DNA of 64,000 bases from Allomuricauda sp. (GTDB lineage Bacteria; Bacteroidota; Bacteroidia; Flavobacteriales; Flavobacteriaceae), in NCBI RefSeq assembly GCF_002699205.1, contig NZ_PABT01000009.1, positions 89,458 through 153,457 of the forward strand, written 5' to 3'. The notes under the pieces are model-generated. The model worked only from the letters and a program-made list of their open reading frames with translations. It searched no databases and was not told where the DNA came from. Each line of letters starts with the position of its first letter. Position 1 is the stretch's first letter. Positions 34,000 through 42,300 of the stretch are shown here, piece after piece. The translations under genes were made by a program, and so were the position numbers.

Positions 34000-34034
34000 C
34001 TTGACCGTTGACTATACTCCACGGTCTATATTTG
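34000..34034 (+). promoter_or_regulatory. MerR-type operator in an elongated Bacteroidota promoter
   Basis: A -33-like CTTG (34000-34003) and an exact -7 box TATATTTG (34027-34034) are 23 bp apart instead of 19-21. The spacer is filled by a dyad, GACCGTTGA (34003-34011) and TCCACGGTC (34018-34026), one mismatch, centred on CTATAC. An overlong spacer corrected by DNA twisting is the known mode of MerR activation. Confidence 0.75.
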
Positions 34035-34058
34035 TAAAGATACCTTAAAAAAATAGGA

Positions 34059-34508
34059 ATGAAACCAATACCCATGCTACTGCTTTCAGCAGCCCTGACT
34101 TTGACAGGTTGCAACAATCCAGAAAAAAAATCGTCCCCAAAACCACCGGCAATGGCCGACGGGGGAAATAAATCAATTGACATGAAAAAAATCAAAGCAA
34201 GGAACAGAACGAAAGAACTTTCCTGTAAACTGACCACACCCGAACTACTACAACGAAAGGAAACCGTACTGAAGGACTTGAAAGAACAAGTGCTCATGAA
34301 AAAAGAATTGGAAGATGGCTACGCTTACCAGTTTCCAGGAACCGACAAGGTACTTGACCAACTCTCCGAGTTCATTAAGACGGAAAGGGCGTGCTGTTCT
34401 TTTTTCATTTTTGGCCTTTCCATCAGTGGGGACAAAAGCGAAGCTTGGCTGGAACTGACGGGACCGGAAGGTGCGAAAGACTATGTTCATTCAGAACTCG
34501 GACTGTAA
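34059..34508 (+). CDS. Lipoprotein with Cys-pair domain, MerR-regulated
   Basis: 149 residues. The lipoprotein signal MKPIPMLLLSAALTLTGC has a lipobox LTGC. The mature part contains CKLTTPELLQRKETVLKDL and ends with RACCSFFIFGLSIS...LELTGPEGAKDYV. The RACCSFF...LTGP block is a small domain I associate with proteins next to merR/arsR-type metal loci, with the vicinal Cys pair a probable soft-metal ligand. It is the first gene after the MerR-type promoter and overlaps the ynfA-like gene (TAATG). It probably binds metal in the envelope; this is inference. Confidence 0.65.
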   Translation: MKPIPMLLLSAALTLTGCNNPEKKSSPKPPAMADGGNKSIDMKKIKARNRTKELSCKLTTPELLQRKETVLKDLKEQVLMKKELEDGYAYQFPGTDKVLDQLSEFIKTERACCSFFIFGLSISGDKSEAWLELTGPEGAKDYVHSELGL

Positions 34509-34837
34509 TGGAAGTGGTAAGATCGATCCCTGTTTTCATTCTTGCAGGGCTTTGCGAAATAGGGGGCGGTTATCTCATTTGGCTATGGTTGCGGGAGGAT
34601 AGACCTTGGTGGTTCGGCCTTTTGGGCGGACTTGCACTTGCTTTTTATGGTGTTGTGGCAACTTGGCAGACCTCCAATTTTGCACGGGTCTATGCAACTT
34701 ACGGCGGAATATTCATTGTGATGTCGATCCTATGGTCAATGAAGTTTGACAATTACACCCCTGACAAGTATGATATTGTCGGTGCCTTGATCGCTTTATT
34801 GGGTGTTTGCATAATTTACTATGCGCCGAGAAATTGA
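34508..34837 (+). CDS. YnfA/UPF0060 family small membrane protein
   Basis: 109 residues, four predicted membrane segments. IPVFILAGLCEIGGGYLIWLWLRE, ALAFYGVVATWQTSNFARVYATYGGIFI and a C-terminal LIALLGVCIIYYAPR match UPF0060 closely. The Glu in the first segment and RVYATYGG are family hallmarks. YnfA proteins resemble SMR-type efflux pumps. The ATG overlaps the stop of the lipoprotein gene, so the two are translated together under MerR-type control. Efflux of a toxic cation or metal complex is likely but not proven. Confidence 0.88.
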   Translation: MEVVRSIPVFILAGLCEIGGGYLIWLWLREDRPWWFGLLGGLALAFYGVVATWQTSNFARVYATYGGIFIVMSILWSMKFDNYTPDKYDIVGALIALLGVCIIYYAPRN

Positions 34838-35056
34838 AAGGAAATTAGGGACATGCATATAACACCCACCTGTTGTATAGCAAAATGGACTTGGTACAAT
34901 GGCCCTATAGCATCCTTTACCCGTCGAACAGTTTGTATACTTGGCTTTCAAGAATGATTTGTTTGAGCAAAAATTGTTTGCAATATTACGGCAAAGGTTT
35001 TTACCTCATACCATTTTCAATATCCTCCCATCTCTGCTCCAGACACATTTAAAACT

Positions 35057-35089
35057 TTTGTTATGGGCATATATTGATTGTTATATTTG
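35057..35089 (+). promoter_or_regulatory. Promoter of the DtxR/MntR-type regulator
   Basis: TTTG (35057-35060), 21 bp spacer, TATATTTG (35082-35089), an exact consensus match. The -7 box ends only 4 bp before the ATG at 35094, so the transcript is probably leaderless. Confidence 0.7.
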
Positions 35090-35093
35090 CCCT

Positions 35094-35765
35094 ATGGACT
35101 CCTTGGTAAAAGAAAATTATCTGAAAGCACTGTTCTCCCTGTCAAATGATAAGGGAGAGGTCAATGTCAACGAACTTTCCAAACGGTTGGGCGTAAAAAT
35201 GCCCTCAGCTACCAATATGATCAAGAAGCTAGCTGAAAAAAAATTGGTCCATTATGAAAAATATAAACCCGTTAGATTGACCGAAAAGGGGAGAAATGAA
35301 GCTATGCACATTATCCGTAAACATCGCCTCACGGAAATGTTTTTAGTGGAAATAATGGGGTTTGGCTGGGAGGAAGTCCATGACATTGCCGAACAAATAG
35401 AGCATGTAAAATCGCCCATATTCTTCAAAAAGATGGACGAAATTCTGAGGTATCCCTCCTTTGACCCCCATGGATCCCCTATTCCTGACATCAATGGGAA
35501 TATACAAGGAAAACAGTATTATAAACTTAGTGAATGTGTAAAGGGACAGAAGGTGATATTTAAAGCTGTGGAGAGTTCTTCAGAGGAATTTTTAAAGTTC
35601 CTGAACAATAAGAGTCTGTCCTTGGAAACTAAAATCGAGGTCATTTCCGTCGAACCTTTCGATGGTAGCTTATCCATTTCCTATGGTCAAGGACAAAGAG
35701 AGACCCTGACCAAAATGGTCGGGGATAAAATATTGGTCACGGACAAGGACTTGTCCAGTAAGTGA
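35094..35765 (+). CDS. DtxR/MntR-family metal-dependent transcriptional regulator
   Basis: 223 residues from the ATG at 35094. The HTH region is VKENYLKALFSLSNDKGEVNVNELSKRLGVKMPSATNMIKKL. The dimerisation/metal domain has IRKHRLTEMFLVEIMGFGWEEVHDIAEQIEHV, with the His/Glu ligands expected of the family. The C-terminal part (residues about 150-220) looks like the FeoA/SH3 domain. The longer open frame upstream is rejected because this start matches the family and has a promoter directly before it. A DtxR-like dyad lies in the promoter of the next operon, its probable target. Fe(II) or Mn(II) is the likely co-repressor. Confidence 0.88.
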   Translation: MDSLVKENYLKALFSLSNDKGEVNVNELSKRLGVKMPSATNMIKKLAEKKLVHYEKYKPVRLTEKGRNEAMHIIRKHRLTEMFLVEIMGFGWEEVHDIAEQIEHVKSPIFFKKMDEILRYPSFDPHGSPIPDINGNIQGKQYYKLSECVKGQKVIFKAVESSSEEFLKFLNNKSLSLETKIEVISVEPFDGSLSISYGQGQRETLTKMVGDKILVTDKDLSSK

Positions 35766-35908
35766 AACCATTCCTTATAAACGTTTTTATCGACCTAAAC
35801 GACACAACCCCTTACCATCGTCCTTGCAGCCATCAACGGTAAGAGAGTTCCTTGGAACTAGCTTAAATTAAGTCTTCCCTATTTCATATTTTATACATCT
35901 AAAAATAA

Positions 35909-35940
35909 TTTGTTAGTCATAACTAACTTTATTACATTTA
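35909..35940 (+). promoter_or_regulatory. Promoter with DtxR-like operator for the di-haem/Rieske operon
   Basis: TTTG (35909-35912), 20 bp, TACATTTA (35933-35940, one base off TAnnTTTG). A perfect dyad GTTAGT-CATA-ACTAAC (35912-35927) starts in the -33 box and fills most of the spacer. It resembles known DtxR-family sites (TTAGGTTAG-type dyads). A DtxR/MntR regulator is encoded immediately upstream. Confidence 0.72.
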
Positions 35941-35968
35941 CCCCTCTAAGTTTTTAATTGGACAAGGA

Positions 35969-37168
35969 ATGTTACTTGAACTTAAATTATTTCCCAAAAT
36001 CTTGGTCCTTGGACTGTTGTTGGGATCCTGTGATAAATATGAACCCGTTGCCCCTCTTGAAGAAGAACTTCTCGATGGCCCATTGGGGGGACTGACCTCC
36101 GCACAAAATGCACAATTTTTAGCGGGGGACATTGCGTTCAACGACGATGTATTCACTTCCCGATCGGGATTGGGACCTCTTTTTGTGGCCACAAACTGTG
36201 CCAGTTGCCATGCCGGGGACGGAAAGGGCACCCCGTTTACAACCCTTACACGTTTTGGACAGACGGATGCCACCGGAAACCAGTTTTTGCACTTGGGAGG
36301 CCCGCAGATACAGAACAGGGCGTTGCCGGGATATGAGCCGGAGACGGTTCCCAATGGGGCCACTTTTTCAAAGTTCACACCTCCGGCCGTTACCGGACTT
36401 GGCTTTTTGCAGTACGTGACCGATGCCGACATCATGGCCATGTCGGATCCCAATGACGATGACGGCGATGGGATATCCGGCGTTCCCAATTGGGGAACAT
36501 TGAAAGAATATCTGGATCCTTTGGACAATGCGATAGCCCAGGACGGAAAGTATATCCACCGCTTCGGAAAAAAAGCGGCGGCATATGACCTGTTGCAACA
36601 GACCGTGGATGCCTATAACCAGGATATCGGTATTGCCTCTTCCTTCGACCCAAAGGATGTGTATTCCGGTCTGACGATTGACCCTGAGGTGTCGGATAAG
36701 ACCATCCGGGACGTGGTCGCGTACTTGAACACCCTAAAGGCTCCCATACCCAGAAACCAGGAAGCATCACAGGTTCAGAACGGAAAGTCGCTTTTCTCCC
36801 GGATAAACTGTGCCTCATGCCATAGACCGGAACTGGTAACCGGGTATTCCCCCATCGAGGCGCTCTCCCGTAAGACATTCCAACCCTACACGGATCTTTT
36901 GTTGCATGATATGGGGCTTGGGTTGGATGATGGTTATACCGAGGGCAGTGCCCTAACCTCTGAATGGCGTACACCTCCGTTATGGGGGCTTGGGCTATCG
37001 CCCACAACCCAGGGCGGGCAATATTTCCTGTTGCATGATGGCAGGGCACATAGCATTGAAGAGGCCATCCTAATGCATGGTGGTGAGGCTGAAAATAGCA
37101 AAAACCAATACCAGAGCCTGACCCAATCCGAGAAAAACGACCTTATTAAATTTTTGGAATCCCTATAG
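35969..37168 (+). CDS. Di-haem oxidoreductase-family lipoprotein (DHOR)
   Basis: 399 residues. Lipoprotein signal (ILVLGLLLGSC). Two c-type haem motifs are NCASCH (near residue 73, ATNCASCHAGDG) and NCASCH (near residue 282, RINCASCHRPEL). AFNDDVFTSRSGLGPLF and GISGVPNWG are family blocks, and a late TEWRTPPLWGLG is present. Proteins of this type are envelope electron carriers or oxidoreductases often located with imelysin-type iron-uptake genes. It is the first gene of a three-gene operon (1 bp gap to the Rieske gene), directly behind a DtxR-like operator, which suggests a role in iron or manganese uptake or oxidation. Function is inferred. Confidence 0.85.
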   Translation: MLLELKLFPKILVLGLLLGSCDKYEPVAPLEEELLDGPLGGLTSAQNAQFLAGDIAFNDDVFTSRSGLGPLFVATNCASCHAGDGKGTPFTTLTRFGQTDATGNQFLHLGGPQIQNRALPGYEPETVPNGATFSKFTPPAVTGLGFLQYVTDADIMAMSDPNDDDGDGISGVPNWGTLKEYLDPLDNAIAQDGKYIHRFGKKAAAYDLLQQTVDAYNQDIGIASSFDPKDVYSGLTIDPEVSDKTIRDVVAYLNTLKAPIPRNQEASQVQNGKSLFSRINCASCHRPELVTGYSPIEALSRKTFQPYTDLLLHDMGLGLDDGYTEGSALTSEWRTPPLWGLGLSPTTQGGQYFLLHDGRAHSIEEAILMHGGEAENSKNQYQSLTQSEKNDLIKFLESL

Positions 37169-37169
37169 A

Positions 37170-37604
37170 ATGGATAGAAAAGAATTCATAAAGACCTGTG
37201 GATGTGCCTGTCTTGGGGTCTCTTCCATGGCGATACTGCTCCAAGGCTGTGTTACTACAAAAAGCATTACCGCCCCTATTGTCAGGGACCATCTTGTAAT
37301 TCAAAGGACGGATTTCATGAAAGGCGAAAAAGCCGTTGAATACCTGATTGTGGACAACGGGCAATTGCAGTTTCCCATTTATATATTCCGGTTTTCGGAA
37401 ACGGAGTATACGGCACTCTATCTGCGGTGCACCCATCAGGGGAACGAACTGAACGCCTATGGCGATAAATTGGTCTGCTCCGCACACGGCAGCGAATTTG
37501 ATAACAAAGGAAATGTGATCCAAGGACCTGCCAAGGAAGCCTTGAGGTCCTTTCCGGTGCAGATAACCGACCAAAACATCCTTATCTCATTAAAAAAAGC
37601 ATGA
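37170..37604 (+). CDS. Rieske [2Fe-2S] protein
   Basis: 144 residues. The cluster-binding motifs CTHQG and CSAHGS are 17-20 residues apart near residues 90-112. The N-terminus has a hydrophobic segment with a lipobox-like LLQGC (position about 27), so it is probably membrane-anchored in the envelope. It overlaps the next gene by 4 bp and follows the di-haem protein directly. It is too small for a bc1-type Rieske subunit and no cytochrome b is nearby, so it probably passes electrons to or from the di-haem protein. The electron donor is unknown. Confidence 0.88.
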   Translation: MDRKEFIKTCGCACLGVSSMAILLQGCVTTKSITAPIVRDHLVIQRTDFMKGEKAVEYLIVDNGQLQFPIYIFRFSETEYTALYLRCTHQGNELNAYGDKLVCSAHGSEFDNKGNVIQGPAKEALRSFPVQITDQNILISLKKA

Positions 37605-38824
37605 AACACCTCATTACCAAATTGTTATTGTTATTTGCAACAGCGTTACAGGCCCAGATAGACTCCACCCTTATCAAGAGAGCCCAGTTAGATACAACAA
37701 AACAAGGCCTCAATATGGATGCAGTCTACGACCGTCCTTTTTTGAGCTTTGGAAAGGTCCCTGTTTCCGTGGGCGGCTATGTGGAAGCAAATTGGCAGCA
37801 CCTGGGAACGGACGGGGTTTCCGAGGGGCATCAGTTCCAAATGCGCAGGATGACCCTGTTCGTATCCTCGTCCATTGGCAAAAAACTCAAGTTCCTGAGC
37901 GAGTTGGAGTTTGAGGAAGGCGGTAAGGAAATAGCCATAGAGTTTGCCTCCTTGGATGTGGAGTTCCACCCTTTGCTGAACCTTCGGGGGGGGATCATCA
38001 TGAATCCCATAGGGGCCTTTAACCAAAACCATGACGGCCCCAAATGGGAGTTTACCGACAGGCCCATCCCTGCCACACAGATGCTTCCCGCTACATGGAG
38101 CAATGCCGGGTTCGGCCTGTTTGGGAAGACCTATCGCAAGGACTGGATGTTCGGCTATGAACTGTATCTTTCGGGAGGGTTCGATAACTCGATCATTGAC
38201 AATTCGGAAAACAAGACCTTTCTGCCCGCCGCCAAGGAAAACGGGGAACGGTTTGAGGAATCGGCAAGTGGCACACCGTTGACCACGGCCAAAATAGCGA
38301 TAAGACATAATACCTTCGGTGAGATCGGGCTGTCCTATATGGGAGGCATCTACAACACTTTTGAAGATGATGGTATTGAACTGGACAAAAAAAGAAGGGT
38401 CAATGTCTATGCCATTGATTACAACAACACGCTGCCAAAGCTGAACACCTATCTTACAGGTGAATGGGCCTGGGTACAGGTGGATATCCCCAACACTTAT
38501 ACACAACAATACGGGAGCAAACAGCACGGCGGGTTTTTGGACATTGTCCAACCTGTCCTGGACCGGAAAATGTTGGGCTGGGACAACGCCACCCTGAACC
38601 TGGCGTGCCGGTTTGAATACGTCGATTGGAACGTGGGAACCTTTAACGAGACGGGGGACGAAATCGGCGATGAGATCTGGAGCATCATGCCGGCCATCAG
38701 TTTCAGGCCATCCCCACAGACGGTATTCCGCCTCAACTATCGCATCCAAAGACAAAAGGATATTTTGAACAATGAACCTGCAAGGACAGGAGGTTTTATT
38801 TTTGGGATTTCATCGTATTTTTAA
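37601..38824 (+). CDS. Outer-membrane porin-like protein (phosphate-selective porin O/P type)
   Basis: 407 residues with a signal peptide (LITKLLLLFATALQA) and a beta-barrel layout: alternating hydrophobic/polar strands, Gly/aromatic-rich, ending with a C-terminal Phe (FIFGISSYF). GGYVEANWQHLG, FQMRRMTLFVSS and LEFEEGGKE with GGIIMNPIG match porin O/P-like proteins. It is the third gene of the di-haem/Rieske operon and overlaps the Rieske gene. It would be the outer-membrane pore for the substrate of this system, perhaps a metal or its complex. That role comes from context only. Confidence 0.75.
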   Translation: MKHLITKLLLLFATALQAQIDSTLIKRAQLDTTKQGLNMDAVYDRPFLSFGKVPVSVGGYVEANWQHLGTDGVSEGHQFQMRRMTLFVSSSIGKKLKFLSELEFEEGGKEIAIEFASLDVEFHPLLNLRGGIIMNPIGAFNQNHDGPKWEFTDRPIPATQMLPATWSNAGFGLFGKTYRKDWMFGYELYLSGGFDNSIIDNSENKTFLPAAKENGERFEESASGTPLTTAKIAIRHNTFGEIGLSYMGGIYNTFEDDGIELDKKRRVNVYAIDYNNTLPKLNTYLTGEWAWVQVDIPNTYTQQYGSKQHGGFLDIVQPVLDRKMLGWDNATLNLACRFEYVDWNVGTFNETGDEIGDEIWSIMPAISFRPSPQTVFRLNYRIQRQKDILNNEPARTGGFIFGISSYF

Positions 38825-38922
38825 AAGTCGCCGATAGACCACTTGGCTGTTTATCACCTAAGTTGACCCTCCCTTTATAACTTTGCACAAGCGTTGCATT
38901 AGTAATTTCATATATTTGCAAT

Positions 38923-39231
38923 GTGAAAGTTTTAACCGTCATATTGTCCTTTTACTTCTTGGCACTCAATATAGTGCCCTGTGGCGACTCGGTGCAGGCC
39001 AATGGCGATTCCCAAGTCGTTTCAGTGGTGGATTTTGATGGTGATCACAGTCAGGATGGTGAGCTTTGTTCACCCTTTTGCCAGTGTCATTGCTGCCATG
39101 TGCATACCATTGATTTTGGCATTCTTGAATTTGAACCGATTCAAGTAGATATTTCAAATGAAAGCTTTGTACATTTTGATAAACATGGCAAAGATTTCAC
39201 CCCTTCGCTTTACCAACCCCCAAAAGTTTAA
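38923..39231 (+). CDS. DUF6660-type small envelope protein at the head of the czc locus
   Basis: 102 residues beginning with GTG, with an N-terminal signal (VLTVILSFYFLALNIVPC). A Cys/His cluster follows (LCSPFCQCHCCHVHTIDF), then a short polar tail ending in PPKV. Such small Cys/His-rich proteins stand before CzcA in many Bacteroidota and are named DUF6660. It probably binds metal in the periplasm, which is inference. A TATATTTG -7-like box lies 4 bp before the GTG, and a terminator follows the gene at 39240, so it may be transcribed separately from the pump. Confidence 0.75.
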   Translation: MKVLTVILSFYFLALNIVPCGDSVQANGDSQVVSVVDFDGDHSQDGELCSPFCQCHCCHVHTIDFGILEFEPIQVDISNESFVHFDKHGKDFTPSLYQPPKV

Positions 39232-39239
39232 TTCAGTTT

Positions 39240-39260
39240 AAGGATAACCCTATCCTTTTT
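39240..39260 (+). terminator. Intrinsic terminator after the DUF6660 gene
   Basis: Stem AAGGATA (39240-39246) / TATCCTT (39251-39257), ACCC loop, followed by TTT. It lies 9 bp past the stop codon. It is flanked by an inverted repeat whose arms TTAATTCAGTT (39228-39238) and AACTGAATTAA (39326-39336) enclose the terminator and the czcA leader. Confidence 0.65.
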
Positions 39261-39345
39261 GAACCCCTACCAAAGGTTTCCATCACTTCGATGTACGCCA
39301 TGGGTTTGGCATATATCAAAAGTTTAACTGAATTAATATATTTCC

Positions 39346-42300
39346 ATGATTAACAAAATCATTTCATTTTCCATTAATAACAAGTTTATTATTGGCTTGT
39401 TTATAGTGGCACTGGTCGGTACGGGCATATGGTCCATGGCCACTATAAACTTGGGTTCCGTACCCGATATTACAAACAATCAAGTGCAGGTGATAACCAC
39501 CGCGCCAAACCTCGGCACAGAGGATATCGAGCAATTTGTCACCTATCCCGTAGAACTGGCCATGGCCAATCTTCCTGATGTTGTTGAACTCCGTTCCGTC
39601 TCCAGGTTCGGCCTATCCGTGGTCACCATTGTCTTTAAGGACGAGGCAGGGACCTACCTGCCACGACAACTCGTACAGGAAAAGCTCGCAGAGGTCAGTG
39701 AGGAAATCCCTGAAGGGTTTGGGACCCCATTTATGGCTCCCATTACAACTGGTCTGGGAGAAATATTCCAATATACCCTAAAGGTGGAAGAGGGTTACGA
39801 AGAGCAATATGATGCAATGGAACTGCGTACCATCCAGGACTGGTTGGTAAAACGTCAGATGGCATTGGTTCCCGGTGTTGTTGAAGTCAATGCCTTTGGA
39901 GGTTATGTAAAACAATATGAAGTGGCACTCAATCCCGATAAACTTAAAAGTTTTGGGATTACAATGGGTCAAGTTTTTGAGGCCCTGAAAGTGAACAACG
40001 CCAATACAGGTGGTGCTTATATTGAAAAAAACCATCAAGCGAACTTTATACGCGGGGAAGGATTGGCCCGTAGTATCGAGGATTTGAAAAACACAGTTGT
40101 CGTTTCTCAAAATGGCACACCCGTATTGGTAAGGGATGTTGCGGAGCGGGTTGGCTACGGAAGCCAAGTAAGATATGGTGCATTCACCCAAGATGGGCAC
40201 GAATCCGTAGGAGGGCAAATTTTAATGCTCAAAGGGGAAAGCCCCAGTAATGTCATTAAAAATGTAGAAAAGCGCATAACGGAAATTCAAAAATCGCTGC
40301 CAGATGGGGTTTATATCGAACCATTTTTAAGCAGGAGCGAACTTATTGCGAGGACCACGAGCACGGTCGAAAAAAATCTTATTGAAGGATCATTGATTGT
40401 AATATTCGTACTTGTTCTTTTATTGGGAAGCCTAAGGGGTGGATTGATTACCGCATCAGTTATACCCTTATCGTTGTTGTTCGCCTTTATTTTAATGAAA
40501 CAATTTGGGGTATGGGCAAACCTAATGTCCCTCGGGGCCATAGACTTTGGTATCATCGTTGATGGCGCGGTGATCATTGTAGAAGGGATGGTGTTCCATA
40601 TTCATCAACGGATGAAAAAGTCGACCAAGATCATTGAGCAACCGGAAATGGATGAAATCGCATATGAGTCTGCCAGCACTATGATGAACTCTGCATTTTT
40701 TGGACAATTGATCATCCTTATTGTATTTACACCGATTCTCTTTTTGACAGGGGTTGAGGGCAAAATGTTCCGTCCCATGGCATTTACTTTTGGTTTTGCG
40801 GTTTTAGGTGCAATTATTCTGTGCCTTACCTATGTCCCAATGATTTCATCCATGTTTCTAAAGCCGGCAAAGAACAAAAATAGTTGGTTTGCAAAATTCG
40901 AGAACCGTATAGACCGATTCAGTGATAAAATTATGTCCGGTCTCAATAAAGCATACAAACCCTTATTATCCTTTGCACTTCGTTTCAAAGCCGGCGTTGT
41001 TATGGGCGCGGTCGCATTGTTGTTGATCACCGGATTTATCTTTAGTAATATGGGTGGCGAATTTATCCCTAAACTTGACGAGGGCGATATAGCCATGCAG
41101 GCATTGATAAAACCCGGCAGTAGCCTTACCGAATCCATTGAAGCTTCCAAAAAACTACAAAATATCATTGGTCAATTCCCAGAGGTTAAAACAATGATAT
41201 CGCGTATTGGGGTCGCAGAAATACCTACCGATCCCATGCCCATGGATATTGCCGATAGCTATATCATTCTTGAAAAGGATAAAAGCAAATGGACGAGTGC
41301 CGAAAGCAAAGAGGAACTTATCGAAAAAATCAAGGAAAAAATAGCCGTGATCCCAGGTGTGAACTTTGTGTTTACCCAACCCGTGGAACTGCGTTTTAAT
41401 GAACTTTTGACCGGGGTCCGGGAAGACGTTGCCATTAAACTATATGGAGAAGACCTTGGTGTGCTGGCCGATAAGATACAGGAAATTGCAGCAGTGATAA
41501 GGACTGTTCCCGGTGCTGCTGACATAAATGTTGAAGCAACCAGCGGCTTGCCTCAAATGACCGTGGAATATAATCGTCCTAAAATGGCACAGTACGGAGT
41601 GACCATCGATAAAATGAACGATTATGTCAGTGCCGCTTTTGCCGGAGAAAAGGCGAGCGTAATTTTTGAAGGTGAAAAGCGATTTGACGTGGTCATTCGA
41701 TTGGCCAAAGAATATAGACAGGATATCAACAATTTGAAAAATCTCTATATCGATTTGCCAAACGGCAATCAAGTACCCCTTAAAGAGGTTGCGAACATCA
41801 GCTATAAGCCCGGACCTATGCAAATTTCAAGGGACAATACCTATCGCCGTATATCTGTGGGGGTCAACGTCAGGGGGCGTGATGTTAAATCCATGGTTGA
41901 GGAAATTCAACAAAAATTGGATGCCGAGGTCAAGCTTCCACCTGGCTATTATGTGACCTATGGCGGTTCTTTTGAAAACCTGCAACGGGCGTCAGACCGT
42001 TTAATGATAGTAGTGCCGATTGCCCTTGCGCTCATCTTCATACTGCTCTATTTTGCGTTGAACTCGTTTTCACAATCGATAATGATATACATGGCGGTGC
42101 CATTGGCGGCCATTGGTGGAGTCTTTGCATTATTGGTACGAGGCATGCCTTTTAGTATCTCCGCAGGGGTCGGTTTTATCGTGCTCTTTGGGGTTGCAGT
42201 ATTAAATGGGCTTGTCCTTATCAATAAATTCAATGAATTAAAAGAAAGCGGAATGACAAATTTAAAAGATAGAATATATGAGGCCACCCACGAGCGGTTA

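Noticed and set aside
34941..35093. Longer start for the DtxR-like protein
   Set aside because: The extra 51 residues are hydrophobic and unlike the family, and a consensus promoter lies within this stretch, so translation should start at 35094.
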